Assembly (NCBI GenBank): GCA_963741355.1
Contig: CAVUIG010000015.1
Coordinates: 139,635 to 203,634, forward strand
Direction: 5' to 3'
Source: CAIWHR01 sp963741355
GTDB lineage: Bacteria > Pseudomonadota > Gammaproteobacteria > Burkholderiales > Casimicrobiaceae
DNA: 64,000 nt
Under the pieces are notes generated by a model. The model saw nothing but the letters and a program-made list of their open reading frames with translations. It was not told the DNA's origin and made no database searches. Both the position numbers and the translations under genes were made by a program. Positions 37,757 to 47,250 of the stretch are shown here, piece after piece. How positions within the stretch are numbered: position 1 is the first letter of the stretch; each line of letters starts with the position of its first letter.

Positions 37757-38425
37757 ATGGGAACGCTCATCGAACTCAACGCGTCCGACGGCTTCCGCCC
37801 GGCCGCCTACCGCGCCGATCCGTCGGGACCTGCGCGCGGGGGCATTGTGGTCGCGCAGGAGATCTTCGGCGTCAACCGCCACATTCGCGCCGTGTGCGAC
37901 GGCTTCGCCGCCGACGGATACGTCGCGGTCGCGCCCGCGCTCTTCGACCGGTGCGAGCGCGGCATCGACCTGGGCTACGCCGAGGCCGACATCGCCCGCG
38001 GCCGCGAGTTGAAGGCGCGCTCGGCGCTCGATCCGGCGCTCGCCGACATCGCGGCGGCGCGCGATGTCGCGAAGGCCGCGGGCAGAGTCGCCGTGATCGG
38101 CTATTGCTGGGGCGGCTACCTCGCGTGGATGGCGGCGGCGCGTCTCGAGGGCTTTGCCTGCGCGATCGCGTACTACGGCGGCGGAATGACCGATGCGATC
38201 GACGTCACGCCACGCTGTCCGGTCATGGCGCATTTCGGCGAGCGCGATCAGGGCATTCCCGTCGCGGGGGTGCACAAGCTCATGGCCGCGCATCCGGACG
38301 CGAAGGTGTTCCTCTACGCGGCCGGCCACGGGTTCAACTGCAATGACCGGGCCGCCTACGACGCGGCGGCGTCCGCGCAGGCTCGCGCGCGAACGCTCGA
38401 ATTCCTCCGGCAGCACGTCGGCTGA
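37757..38425 (+). CDS. dienelactone hydrolase-family protein
   Basis: A 222-residue alpha/beta hydrolase with the dienelactone hydrolase triad: Cys in IGYCWGGYLAW, Asp in FGERDQGIP and His in AAGHGFNC. It lies 8 nt after the corrected stop of the transporter, with AGGAAC upstream of ATG 37757. The family acts in chlorocatechol breakdown, but many members are general carboxymethylenebutenolidases. It probably forms an operon with the transporter. Confidence 0.92.
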   Translation: MGTLIELNASDGFRPAAYRADPSGPARGGIVVAQEIFGVNRHIRAVCDGFAADGYVAVAPALFDRCERGIDLGYAEADIARGRELKARSALDPALADIAAARDVAKAAGRVAVIGYCWGGYLAWMAAARLEGFACAIAYYGGGMTDAIDVTPRCPVMAHFGERDQGIPVAGVHKLMAAHPDAKVFLYAAGHGFNCNDRAAYDAAASAQARARTLEFLRQHVG

Positions 38426-38501
38426 ACTCCGCTCGGCGCGGCATCGGTGGTCAGCCCCGGGGCCCGCACGGGAGCACGTGGCCGCATCGCGGCGGGGGCG
38501 T

Positions 38502-40850
38502 TCAGTGCGCGGCCGCGGCCCGCGAGTCCGTCGATTTCCCCGAGGTCGCCTTGCGCGCGGCCAGCGTGTCGAGCGCCGCGCTGACGGCGCGATCGAACAG
38601 CGGCACCGGCTCGACGACGAGCGAGGCCTTCCCGTTGACGAGCTTCCACGCGAGCTCCTCGGGCGTCAGCACGATGGCGCGGACATGGGAGCGGCTGGTG
38701 AAGATGTATTTCGACCGCAGCGGGCTGACCCAGGACAGCCGCGCCGTCGACGCGACGCCGTCCGCGTCGAACGAAAGCCACGTGCCGACCACCATCTCGT
38801 CGACGAAATCGTGGACGTTGCTTGGCGGCAGCGGGGCCGCCGTCGCCGTGAGCGTAGGGATCGCCGACTCGTCGGCGGCGGCAGCCGGGGTGCGTGGCAC
38901 GGCGACCGGGCGCGGCTCGGGTGCGGGCTTGATCGCGGCCATATGGAGGCCGTACAGCGTCTCGAAGAACGCGCGCGAACGGTCCGCCGGCAGCTCGAGC
39001 GTCGCGCAACCCTTGCGCAGACCGCCGACGAGCGACGGGATCATCTTGGTGAGACGGGCCTTCTGCGCCGTGCGCTCCTTGGCGAGGATGCTCCACAGGA
39101 GGTCGTCCAGCGTCTGCTGCGCCTCGGACCATTCCGCGCCTTCGCCGCCCTGGCGCTTGCGCACGGCAGTGAGGTAATCGGCCCAGACGGTTTCGGCGAA
39201 CGAGCGCACCTCGAACGGCAGTTCGATGCCGGCGAGGCGGTCGCGCAGCAGCGCGCGGACCTGCGCGCGGTCGGCCTCGTGCGCCTCGTCCGCGAGCGCC
39301 GCGGCGACGTCGACGCGCAACGCCGGCGCCGCCTCGCGCCGCTCGTTGTCGACGAAGGCCTGGATCTCGTCGATCGCCTTGTTGAAGACGGCGAGATCGG
39401 TTTCGAAGTCGCGGCACACGGCGTCGACCACGCGCGTCGCCACGCCGTCGAATGCGTCGCGATACGCGTCCTCGCCGGTGGCGCCGACCGCCGCCTCCGC
39501 GAGCAGGTCGAGCAGCCGGCGCGCCGGATGGTTGCGGTCGGAGAAGAATTCGCGCTCGAGCAGAGCCGCCTTGACGATCGGCACCTGCAGTCGACCGAAG
39601 ATCCGGCGCTGCGAATCGGCGATCGACGGATCACGGAAGACGTAATCGAACAGCAGCGCGATGACGTCCATCGCGATCCGGTCGGTCGGATTGTCGATGC
39701 GGTCCGCGACGGCGGCGCGGATGTGCGGGACCAGGTTGAGCGGCACCGCGCCCGTGGCGCCGTCCGACGCACGCGCGGCCTCGCTCAGCGCATGCGCGAG
39801 ATCGACCCGTTGCCAGTGGCCCAGCGTCGCGATCACCGGCATCAGGTCGCCCAGCGCCATGCTGGCGTCGAGGTCGGGAAAGTCGTTCGCCGACGCTCCG
39901 TCGGACGCGGCCGCACCCGCAGCCGGCGCATGCTGCGGCGCCGATCGCGCCCCCAGCGCGGCGAGGGTGGCCAGTCCGGCCAGGATCGCCGCCGGGGGGA
40001 GCATGCTCGGATTCGCGCCGCCCGCCGCCGCTGCGACCGGAGGCGCGGCGACGCCCGGCGCGATCACGGCGGGCGAGGCTTCCGCACCGCCCGGAGGCGT
40101 CGTCGCGCCTCGCGCGGCGTCACCGGTCGCCCCGGTTTCCGGCGACGCGGGGGGAACGACGATGTCGGTCGGCAATGCGTTCCCGGCCTCGGACATCATT
40201 CGCGTGAAGGTCGGCAGCAGGTCCTTGTCGTCGGCCGGCCGAAATTCGCTGCGTGCGCGAAGCGCGGCCTTGATCTCGGGCAGCACGCCGCGGTCCGCGA
40301 GCAGGCGATTGAGCGAGATGTAGATCTTGTTGACGGCCGGCGTCAGCTCGGTCAGCAGCCGCTCCATCAGCGGCCGCCACACGCGCGGGTTCGGAAACAC
40401 GGCGCGCGACGTGGGGCCGAGCGCGTCGAGGATGTACGACGGCGAGAAGGGATCGTCGATGTCGCGCCCGGGCGCGACGGTGATGAGCTCGCCGACGCGC
40501 AGATCGAGCGCGTCGAGCTCGCGCTTGGTGAACCGGTGCAACGTCCCGACGGCCGCGACGAGCGCCGCCTGCCGCTCATGGTCGAATGCGGTCAGCACCC
40601 GCAGCGACGACAGCGACGCGTCGGCGTCGGGCCGCTTGCCGCTCCGGTGGGTTCCGGCGACCCGTTGCTCGAACAGCTCGCCGACCGCTCGTTCGAACCG
40701 TTGCCGCCACGCCGGCAGCTGTTCGCGGAACGCATGCACTTCGCCGTCGGGGATGTCGCTTCCGCTGTCGAAAAGGTCTTCCGCACCGTCGAGTGCCTTG
40801 CGGACGGACTCGAACAGCTTCGAGGCGAAATGCGTCTGGCACTCGCGCAT
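38502..40850 (-). CDS. DUF1631 protein
   Basis: A large cytoplasmic protein of ~780-800 residues. The DUF1631 pattern is seen in RLLDLLAEAAVGATG, the long alpha-helical central part and the C-terminal WLSFDADGVASTARLSWVSP ... YIFTSR segment, which resembles a PilZ-like barrel. The middle has an Ala/Pro-rich low-complexity stretch (about 240-310). The N-terminus is unclear: ATG 40850 starts RECQTHFASKL, but a better start is ATG 40923 if one indel near 40865 is assumed. Function unknown; a c-di-GMP link is speculative. Confidence 0.8.
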   Translation of the reverse strand: MRECQTHFASKLFESVRKALDGAEDLFDSGSDIPDGEVHAFREQLPAWRQRFERAVGELFEQRVAGTHRSGKRPDADASLSSLRVLTAFDHERQAALVAAVGTLHRFTKRELDALDLRVGELITVAPGRDIDDPFSPSYILDALGPTSRAVFPNPRVWRPLMERLLTELTPAVNKIYISLNRLLADRGVLPEIKAALRARSEFRPADDKDLLPTFTRMMSEAGNALPTDIVVPPASPETGATGDAARGATTPPGGAEASPAVIAPGVAAPPVAAAAGGANPSMLPPAAILAGLATLAALGARSAPQHAPAAGAAASDGASANDFPDLDASMALGDLMPVIATLGHWQRVDLAHALSEAARASDGATGAVPLNLVPHIRAAVADRIDNPTDRIAMDVIALLFDYVFRDPSIADSQRRIFGRLQVPIVKAALLEREFFSDRNHPARRLLDLLAEAAVGATGEDAYRDAFDGVATRVVDAVCRDFETDLAVFNKAIDEIQAFVDNERREAAPALRVDVAAALADEAHEADRAQVRALLRDRLAGIELPFEVRSFAETVWADYLTAVRKRQGGEGAEWSEAQQTLDDLLWSILAKERTAQKARLTKMIPSLVGGLRKGCATLELPADRSRAFFETLYGLHMAAIKPAPEPRPVAVPRTPAAAADESAIPTLTATAAPLPPSNVHDFVDEMVVGTWLSFDADGVASTARLSWVSPLRSKYIFTSRSHVRAIVLTPEELAWKLVNGKASLVVEPVPLFDRAVSAALDTLAARKATSGKSTDSRAAAAH

Positions 40851-40923
40851 CAGCGCCGATCGCCTGGTCCCGGCTCGCGCCGGGATCGGCGGGAGCGTCG
40901 CGGGGTGGGCTGTTCTCGAGCAT

Positions 40924-41406
40924 GGGATGCGTTGCGTGTGCCGGTTGGGCGTCCTGACCGATCGCATGCAATGCGAATGCCAGGACGTCGGGCCGGTGCC
41001 ACTAATCAGGATTGCCGGCCGGCAGGTGCGGGGCACGGCGTTCTTGTTTTCCCCGTCCAGCGGGCGCCTCGATCCCCGTAGTGTAGACCGCGGCGGCCTC
41101 GCGCGCGTATCCCCGGGGCCCCGGCGCGCGCACGACCAAGGCAGTGAAACACCCGATCAGGCACTTTGCGCACTGGAATGCCAAGGTCGATTTGCGCAGT
41201 GCCGCATCCCGCCCGGGGTTCCGGCCGGATGCCCCGCACGGGGATCGTCCGCCTCATGGCAGGCTTGTTGCTTTCTTTCTCCATGCCGGGTGCTGCGCTG
41301 CAACGACGGCTCGTCGGAGTCGCGCGCAACTGTGCACCGCCGGTGCTGTCCCAATGATGCAGAGGCTGGCAACCAGGAGCTTGCGCTGAACCTTCGCAGC
41401 ACCGCG
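40924..41406. other. intergenic stretch with no supported gene
   Basis: About 480 nt. Only short unconvincing reading frames occur on both strands. A GC-rich inverted repeat around 41100-41130 (GCGCGCG arms) is the only structure I see. Confidence 0.4.
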
Positions 41407-41991
41407 ATGCGCCGCACCCTGACGCGCCCCGTCCTTTACGGCGCGTCGTTCGTGCTGCTCGTCGAGGAATGGCTCTGGACATGGACGACGCGTGCGCTTG
41501 CGCTGCTGTCGCGGTTCGCCTCGATCGCCCGGGTCGAGCGATGGATCGGCGCTCAGCCGCCGTGGTTCGCGCTGGTGCTGCTGGTCACCCCGTTCGTGAC
41601 GCTCGCCCCGTTCAAGGTGCTGGCCTTCGTGCTGATGTACGTCGGGCATGCCACGCTGGGCGTCACCGTGCTTGTCGTCGACAAGCTCGTCATCACCGCC
41701 CTGTTTGCGCGCATCTGGCAGCTGACCGAGCCCGCCGTGACCAAGATCGAGTCCGTGCGCCGGATGCGCGACGGATTCCTGCGCCTGCGAAGGGTGCTGC
41801 ACGCATGGCTCGAGCGCCAGCCCGCCTACCTCGAGGCCCGCTCGATCATCCGGCGGCAGCTCGCGGGGATGCGACGGCGCCGCAGCGCCGCGCGCCGCAT
41901 CCATCGCCGGCTCGACGCGCGGCGCAATCCAGCGGTCACGCCCGCCCGCTGGGCCGCCGCCGCGAGCCGCGAAATCAGCCGCGACCGATGA
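41407..41991 (+). CDS. hypothetical membrane protein
   Basis: A 194-residue protein. It has an N-terminal hydrophobic start, two clear transmembrane helices (about 54-72 and 76-100), and a strongly basic arginine-rich C-terminal half (GMRRRRSAARRIHRRLD). No family recognised, though EEWLWTWTTRALALLSR followed by a hydrophobic hairpin recurs in proteobacterial unknowns. The 3' end overlaps the convergent SDR gene by 17 nt. Confidence 0.7.
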   Translation: MRRTLTRPVLYGASFVLLVEEWLWTWTTRALALLSRFASIARVERWIGAQPPWFALVLLVTPFVTLAPFKVLAFVLMYVGHATLGVTVLVVDKLVITALFARIWQLTEPAVTKIESVRRMRDGFLRLRRVLHAWLERQPAYLEARSIIRRQLAGMRRRRSAARRIHRRLDARRNPAVTPARWAAAASREISRDR

Positions 41992-42733
41992 AGGGCATCT
42001 TCGTCGCCATCACCGTCAGGAACTGGACGTTGGCCTCGAGCGGCAGGCTCGCCATGTAGAGCACCGCGCTCGCGACGTGCGCGACGTCCATCAGCGGCTC
42101 GACCGCGATCTGCCCGCTCGCCTGCGGAACGCCGCTCGCCATTCTCGCCGCGAGCTCGGTGTGCGCGTTGCCGATGTCGATCTGGCCGCAGGCGATGTCG
42201 TACTTGCGCCCGTCGAGCGAGGTGGATTTGGTGAGGCCCGTGATCGCGTGCTTGGTCGCCGTGTACGGCGCGGAATTGGGCCGCGGCGCATGCGCCGAGA
42301 TCGATCCGTTGTTGATGATCCGGCCGCCGCGCGGGTCCTGGCTTTTCATCTGGCGGATCGCTTCCTGCGTGCACAGGAACACGCCGGTGAGATTGATGTC
42401 GACGACGCGCCGCCAGTCCTCGACCGTGATGTCCTCGAGATTGACGGCCGGCGCGCCGACGCCTGCGTTGTTGAAAAGCACATCGAGCCGGCCGAAGGCG
42501 GCCTTGGTCTGCGCGAAGAGGTCGCGCACCGATGCCGGATCGGCGACGTCCGTGGCGATCGCACGCACCCGATCGGCCGGCGCCGCCGACGCTGCGGCGA
42601 CGGCGTCGAGCAGCTCGCGCCGGCGTCCGGCCAGCGCGACGCGGTAGCCGTCCCGCAGCATCGCGAGCGCGACGGCCTTGCCGATGCCGGTGCCGGCGCC
42701 CGTGACGATGGCGACCTTGGAGGCGGGATTCAT
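41975..42733 (-). CDS. short-chain dehydrogenase/reductase
   Basis: A 252-residue SDR. The cofactor loop is TGAGTGIGKAVA, NNAG is present, and the catalytic set is Ser in NNGSISAHAP, Tyr-x-x-x-Lys in YTATKHA. Absence of an acidic residue after beta-2 and AGRRRELL suggest NADP preference. Substrate unknown. ATG 42733 begins directly at the Rossmann fold. Confidence 0.92.
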   Translation of the reverse strand: MNPASKVAIVTGAGTGIGKAVALAMLRDGYRVALAGRRRELLDAVAAASAAPADRVRAIATDVADPASVRDLFAQTKAAFGRLDVLFNNAGVGAPAVNLEDITVEDWRRVVDINLTGVFLCTQEAIRQMKSQDPRGGRIINNGSISAHAPRPNSAPYTATKHAITGLTKSTSLDGRKYDIACGQIDIGNAHTELAARMASGVPQASGQIAVEPLMDVAHVASAVLYMASLPLEANVQFLTVMATKMPFIGRG

Positions 42734-42909
42734 TGGATGCGATCTCCTTCGAGGCGAGCCGCGCGTGGCTCGGGCGGCCATGGGCCGCGTCCGGCTAGTG
42801 TAGCCGCATCCTCGATCCGGAGCGGAAGTGCGCGGACGCGAGCGTAATCGCTGGCGCCGCGCCGGCCCGTCGCGCATCGGGCGATCGCCCCGGCGCCGCG
42901 GGCGTCACA

Positions 42910-43516
42910 TCATTTGCTTTCGGTCGCCGCCTTGAAAGTCCGCTCGCGCGATTTCGCCTCGAGTATCTGATCGGAGGTCATGCCGGCGGACAGGTCGCCG
43001 AGCGCCCGTGCCGCATCCGAGCGAATGCCTCCGGCGGGCAATCCGTAAACCGAAAGGTCGATCCACTTCATCGCCTCGACCGGGTCTTTCGGGACGCCGT
43101 TGCCGCTCGCGTAGAGCAGGCCGAGGTTGAGCTGGGCGATCGCCATCCCCTGCATCGCCGCGCGCCGGAACCATTTCGCGGCGAGCTCGGGATCCTGCTT
43201 GACGCCGGTGCCCTCGGCGAAGCTCGCGCCGAGGTCGTATTGCGCAAGCGCGTCGCCTTGCTCCGCCGCGCGCGCGAACCACTTGGCCGCCTCGGTGTCG
43301 TCTTGCGGAACGCCCTTGCCTTCGGCGTACATGATGCCGATGTGCTGCTGCGCGGCGGCCACGCCCGCATCGGCCAGTGGCCGCCACAACGCGATCGCCT
43401 TCACGTAATCATTCGCCTTGTAGGCGGCGACGCCGTCTTCGAGTGCGCCGGCCCACGCGCGAAATGGCGATGCCGAGCGCAACCGCCGCGACGAGAGTTC
43501 GCAGCAAGGATCTCAT
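42910..43516 (-). CDS. Sel1-repeat exported protein, frameshift in the signal peptide region
   Basis: Three Sel1/TPR-like repeats (A-Q-x-x-x-G-x-x-Y-A-x-G-x-G-V-x-x-D) cover most of the protein. The uninterrupted frame begins at TTG 43482 without a signal, but in a neighbouring frame ATG 43516 gives a proper signal peptide (RSLLRTLVAAVALGIAIS). One indel at ~43450-43460 joins the two into a ~200-residue periplasmic protein. Sel1 proteins mediate protein-protein contacts; partner unknown. Confidence 0.78.
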
Positions 43517-43801
43517 TTCAGGCTTTCGTCATCGTGGATTTCGCGCGGGCGCGGAATGGGGCCGCGACGGGCGCGGTTTGCAAGGGCCGAGGCGCAAGAA
43601 AGGCAACAGTGGCCCGAATCCTACACACATTCGCCGCGCGCCGCCACGCGCCGCGCGGGCGGCCGGCACGCCCACCGGTCTCCTCGCGTCCGGCCGGCTG
43701 CCGGAGCCGCACGCGCGCCGCGCACCCGCGGCCGACGGGCGGTTGCCGTTCGCCGGGCCCGCCGTGCTATCATGACGTTGTCATATTGAATTCGCTCACC
43801 C

Positions 43802-44620
43802 ATGGCGGCCGCGTACGCGATAGGAACCCGGGAAGCTCGTGCCACCTGCAGGATCTGCGGACAGCCCGCGCTGCCCGCAGTTCGGCTGTGCGCGCAGTGC
43901 AAGGCCGCGTTGAAGCGCGTCCGTCACGACACGGTTTCGCAGCTGATGCCGATGTCGCGGCGCACGCGCGGTGGCGCCCGGTCGCGACGGGAAGCGTGGC
44001 GTGCCGATTCTCCGGCAGGAGAAGAGTCGCGTCGCCGCCGCGGAGTGTCGTGGCGCGGGGTGCGGATTCCCGTCGTCCTGGGCGCCATGGTGGCCATCGT
44101 CGGCAGTGCGGGATATTTCATCGTGCGGCAAATCCATGCGGCGACACCGGCGGATGCGCCGATGATCAGCGCGACGGCGGACGCGGGAAACGCACGCGCC
44201 GCGCAAACCGTGGCCGTGACGACGCCGGTCATTGCGATCAACGCGGGCTCGGGCCCGCCGCCGGCGGCTCCTGTGACGAGCGCGACCGCGCCCGCCAATG
44301 CGCCGACCGCCACTGCGAAGCCCAGGAGCGTCGCGCGTTCGGCCAAGGGAACGTCCGCGCCCGTCGGGCCCCCGGCACCGGAATTGCCTCCCGAGCCCGC
44401 GCCGGCCCCGGTGGTGGTCGCCGCGGCGCCCGTGCCGCCGGCGCCGCGGCCGCTCGACCGAATGCAACTGCTGGCGCAGGCCTTTTCCCAATGTCCGCAG
44501 GAATCGCTGCTGCCGCGGATGGTCTGCGAGCAGAAGGCCCGCCTGCAATATTGCGATGGGTACTGGGGCCGGGCGCCGCTTTGTCCGAACGGCGCGCCCG
44601 AGAACAATCCGTCGCACTAG
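43802..44620 (+). CDS. zinc-ribbon, single-pass membrane protein with Pro/Ala-rich tail
   Basis: A 272-residue protein of unusual build: a cytoplasmic C4 zinc ribbon (CRICG ... CAQCK, residues 16-34), a basic linker, one transmembrane helix (~residues 88-110), a ~110-residue Ala/Pro/Thr-rich extended region, and a C-terminal domain with four cysteines (SQCPQES, VCEQKARLQYC, PLCPNG). The topology implies the tail reaches into the periplasm. I do not recognise the family. Confidence 0.75.
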   Translation: MAAAYAIGTREARATCRICGQPALPAVRLCAQCKAALKRVRHDTVSQLMPMSRRTRGGARSRREAWRADSPAGEESRRRRGVSWRGVRIPVVLGAMVAIVGSAGYFIVRQIHAATPADAPMISATADAGNARAAQTVAVTTPVIAINAGSGPPPAAPVTSATAPANAPTATAKPRSVARSAKGTSAPVGPPAPELPPEPAPAPVVVAAAPVPPAPRPLDRMQLLAQAFSQCPQESLLPRMVCEQKARLQYCDGYWGRAPLCPNGAPENNPSH

Positions 44621-44631
44621 CGGACGGAGAT

Positions 44632-45101
44632 CTAGACGGCGAGAGCCGCCGGGTCGTCGCGCCGGACCATCCGATGATGGCAAGCGCCGCGACCGACGCG
44701 CCCAACGCGGTCATCGCCGCGATGTCATTCGATAGCAGCGCAACCACCTGCTGGAGCACGGCCGGGTCGGCCTGCTCGACATACCGGACGAGATCGATGA
44801 TCTGGCTCGAGGTCGCCTGCGCCGCGTCCTCCAGCGACACGGGAATCTCCGGCCAGCGTGCGCGGCCGATGTATTTGGCGAACATGCCGCCGCCGATCAC
44901 CGCGAGTGCCATCGGTCCCAGCGCCGACAGCAATCGGCTCAGCACCTCGACGCGCAGGCGCGGGCCGATCCGCACGAAGGCCTTCGCCACCGCAGCAGGC
45001 AGCGACAGATGCCGTGTCGTCGGTCGGCGACGAACCGGCACCGCGTCAATCCCGGCGTTGGCCGCGCGCGAATCCGCGCGCTGAATGCGTTTGCTCTTCA
45101 T
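44632..45101 (-). CDS. hypothetical membrane protein, probable frameshift near the end
   Basis: ATG 45101 follows GGAGGGAGAA. The product has a basic N-terminus, an amphipathic helix, a hydrophobic helix (MALAVIGGGMFAKYIG), an acidic loop and a second helix (TALGASVAALAIIGW). The frame then has no stop until well inside the convergent gene. Shifting frame at about 44670 gives a stop at 44632-44634 just before that gene ends. Reconstructed length ~156 residues. Family unknown. Confidence 0.6.
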
Positions 45102-45458
45102 TTCTCCCTCCAGTTGATTCGCCGGTCGTCGCGCATCGCGCTGTCGCGACTGGACATTCACGTGCACCTAGCCGACCGGAACAGAGGACGCCGAACGAAG
45201 GCGTCTGTGATGCGACTCCGCATGCCGGCCGTAGTTCCGCCGCGCACATGACCATTTGGAATAACACCGAGCGATCGGCATCGCGCAACGGCTGCGACGC
45301 GTCGGAGCGCGGCAGGGCCGGGCTGGTATCACGTTGCAATTGGCGGCGGCTGGAACGTCGCGGGACGGCGGGCGTAAGATGCGATAATCTTTTCGCGCGC
45401 GGAATCGCGGCGCCACGCCGCGAGATCTTCGCGCCAGTCATCGAAGGGCTCGGCACGA
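45102..45458. other. intergenic region upstream of the XRE regulator
   Basis: About 357 nt with no supported gene. A GATAAT hexamer at 45383-45388 could be the -10 of the downstream regulator; no matching -35 is evident. Confidence 0.4.
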
Positions 45459-46154
45459 ATGGCCACACGCAAGGCCGGCAAACGCATCGGACGCACGACC
45501 GCGGCGCGCCCGGCGCCGGATCGCGTCGCACGCGCGCCCGAGCAGCCGAACGAAGCCCCGCTCGTGGGTGTCGCCCAGCAGGTTCGAGCGTGGGCCGATT
45601 CGGTGCTGGGCATCGCCGGCGCGGCGGCGGACGTCTCGATCGGGGCCGCGCGGGCCATTCTGGTGAAGCCGGAGCAGCGGGCCGCGCTCGCGAAGGCCGG
45701 CGTCGTCCTGCGCGGGATGCGCGAGGCGGCGGGCCTGAGCCTCAAGGAAGTCGGCGAGGCGATCAACCTCAAGGATCCCTCTCTGCTCGAACTGGTCGAG
45801 AACGGCAAGGTGGCGCTTCCGTTCGAGATCATCCTGCGGCTCGCCTCGGTCCTCGGGCGCAACGACCCGATCTCGTTCGTGATGCGCTTCACGCGCTCGT
45901 ACAATCCCGAGGTCTGGCACACGCTCGAGGGAATCGGCGTCGGGCGCTTCGCGTTGCAGGCGGGGCGCGAGCGCGAATTCGCCAACATCTACCGCGGCAG
46001 CGACGCGGCGCGCCGCCTCTCCGACGAGGAGTTCGCGGCGGTGCTCTCCTTCATGAAGGCGGCGTTCGAGCTCGCGCTCACGTTTCACCGCGGCAAGGCG
46101 GCCGAGCCGGCGCCGCCGGCGCGGCGCGTCGGTCGCAGGGCGACGCGCACCTGA
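45459..46154 (+). CDS. XRE-family helix-turn-helix protein
   Basis: A 231-residue protein with a Cro/CI-type helix-turn-helix at about residues 84-139 (LRGMREAAGLSLKEVGEAIN). An Ala/Arg-rich N-terminal tail precedes it, and a helical C-terminal domain follows without ligand-binding similarity that I recognise. The helix preceding the HTH (VADSVLGIAGAAADVSIG-like region) is hydrophobic. It probably regulates a neighbouring or distant gene set. Confidence 0.85.
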   Translation: MATRKAGKRIGRTTAARPAPDRVARAPEQPNEAPLVGVAQQVRAWADSVLGIAGAAADVSIGAARAILVKPEQRAALAKAGVVLRGMREAAGLSLKEVGEAINLKDPSLLELVENGKVALPFEIILRLASVLGRNDPISFVMRFTRSYNPEVWHTLEGIGVGRFALQAGREREFANIYRGSDAARRLSDEEFAAVLSFMKAAFELALTFHRGKAAEPAPPARRVGRRATRT

Positions 46155-46194
46155 CGCATGCCGAAACGCGAGCGACGAGGTGAACGCGCGATGA

Positions 46195-47172
46195 ATGCGC
46201 TCAGCGATGACCCGGTTGGCCGGGACCGCGGCCGTTGCGGTCACGCTGCTCGCCGTCGCGCCGGTTGCGCTCGCGCAGCCGAAATATTTCGAAGTCGCGC
46301 GCGGCGCGCACCCGCACGACGTCGCCGCGACGCCGCGCGCCGGCGGGCCGGTGTATTACACGGCCCAGGTGACCGGCAAGCTCGGCATCCTCGACCCGTC
46401 GTCCGGTCGATTCGAGGAGATTCCGCTGGGCCCGAATTCGGCGCCGCACGGCGTTGTCGTCGGCCCCGACGGCGCGCCGTGGATCACCGATGGCGGCCAG
46501 AACGCCATCGTGCGCGTCGACCCGGTCACGCACGCCGTGAAGAGCTGGCCGCTTCCGCGCGACGCGCCCAACGCGAATCTCAACACGCTGACCTTCGATC
46601 GCAGCGGCCGGGTGTGGTTCACCGGGCAGAGCGGATACTACGGACGGCTCGACCCCGCGCGCGGCGACGTCGAGGTGTGGAAGTCGCCGCGCGGCTCGGG
46701 CCCGTATGGCATCGCGACGACGCCTTCGGGCGATGTCTACTTCGTCTCGCTCGCCGGCAATTACCTGGCGCGCATCGACACGGCGACCGGCAAGGCAACC
46801 GTCATCGAGCCGCCGACGCCACGGCAGGGCGCGCGGCGCGTGTGGTCGGACTCGCAGGGGCGCCTGTGGATCTCCTACTGGAACACCGGACAGGTCGGCA
46901 TGTACGACCCGGCCTCCGGTCGCTGGCGCGAGTGGACGCTGCCGGGTCCGGGTCCGCAGGCGTATTCGGTGTGGGTCGATCCGGCCGACAAGGTCTGGCT
47001 GACCGAATGGTCGGCGAATGCGATCGTGCGCTTCGACCCCGTGACCGAGAAGTTCGAGCGCTTTCCCTCGGACCGCTCGGGCGCGCGCGTCCGCCAGATG
47101 CTTGGGCGCGCGGGCGAAGCCTGGGGGGCCGAATCCGGCAACGACCGGCTGGTCATGGTGCCGGCGCACTAG
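46195..47172 (+). CDS. Vgb/streptogramin-lyase-like beta-propeller protein
   Basis: A 325-residue exported protein: signal peptide (residues ~5-28, ending VALAQ) followed by a six- or seven-bladed propeller with recurring G-P-D-G, W-F-T and I-x-R-x-D-P motifs (IVRVDPVTHAVKSWPLP; IVRFDPVTEKFERFP). The Vgb name comes from virginiamycin B lyase; most relatives are not resistance enzymes, and this one may bind or isomerise other substrates. ATG 46195 is used; 46207 is possible. Its 3' end is part of a duplicated segment. Confidence 0.88.
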   Translation: MRSAMTRLAGTAAVAVTLLAVAPVALAQPKYFEVARGAHPHDVAATPRAGGPVYYTAQVTGKLGILDPSSGRFEEIPLGPNSAPHGVVVGPDGAPWITDGGQNAIVRVDPVTHAVKSWPLPRDAPNANLNTLTFDRSGRVWFTGQSGYYGRLDPARGDVEVWKSPRGSGPYGIATTPSGDVYFVSLAGNYLARIDTATGKATVIEPPTPRQGARRVWSDSQGRLWISYWNTGQVGMYDPASGRWREWTLPGPGPQAYSVWVDPADKVWLTEWSANAIVRFDPVTEKFERFPSDRSGARVRQMLGRAGEAWGAESGNDRLVMVPAH

Positions 47173-47250
47173 TCGGCCGCGCGACCTCGCGCGGAGACGA
47201 ACCATCCGAGGCGGGAGGTGAGATGGGAAAGCCGCTTTCCATTCTTTGCG
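47129..47250 (+). repeat. direct repeat copy A (122 bp)
   Basis: Covers the last ~14 codons of the Vgb-like gene, the spacer with its Shine-Dalgarno, and the first 9-10 codons of the hydrolase. Copy B lies exactly 702 nt downstream (47831-47952). I count about 22 mismatches in 122 ungapped positions. Confidence 0.85.

Noticed and set aside
36332..38425. A 697-residue transporter-hydrolase fusion
   Set aside because: Best explained by a one-base insertion near 37,662; the other frame restores a normal transporter end and a separate hydrolase start.
44238..45167. A 309-residue minus-strand protein
   Set aside because: Its second half lies antisense to the well-supported gene 43802-44620 and has low-complexity shadow composition; a frameshift near 44,670 gives a stop at 44632.
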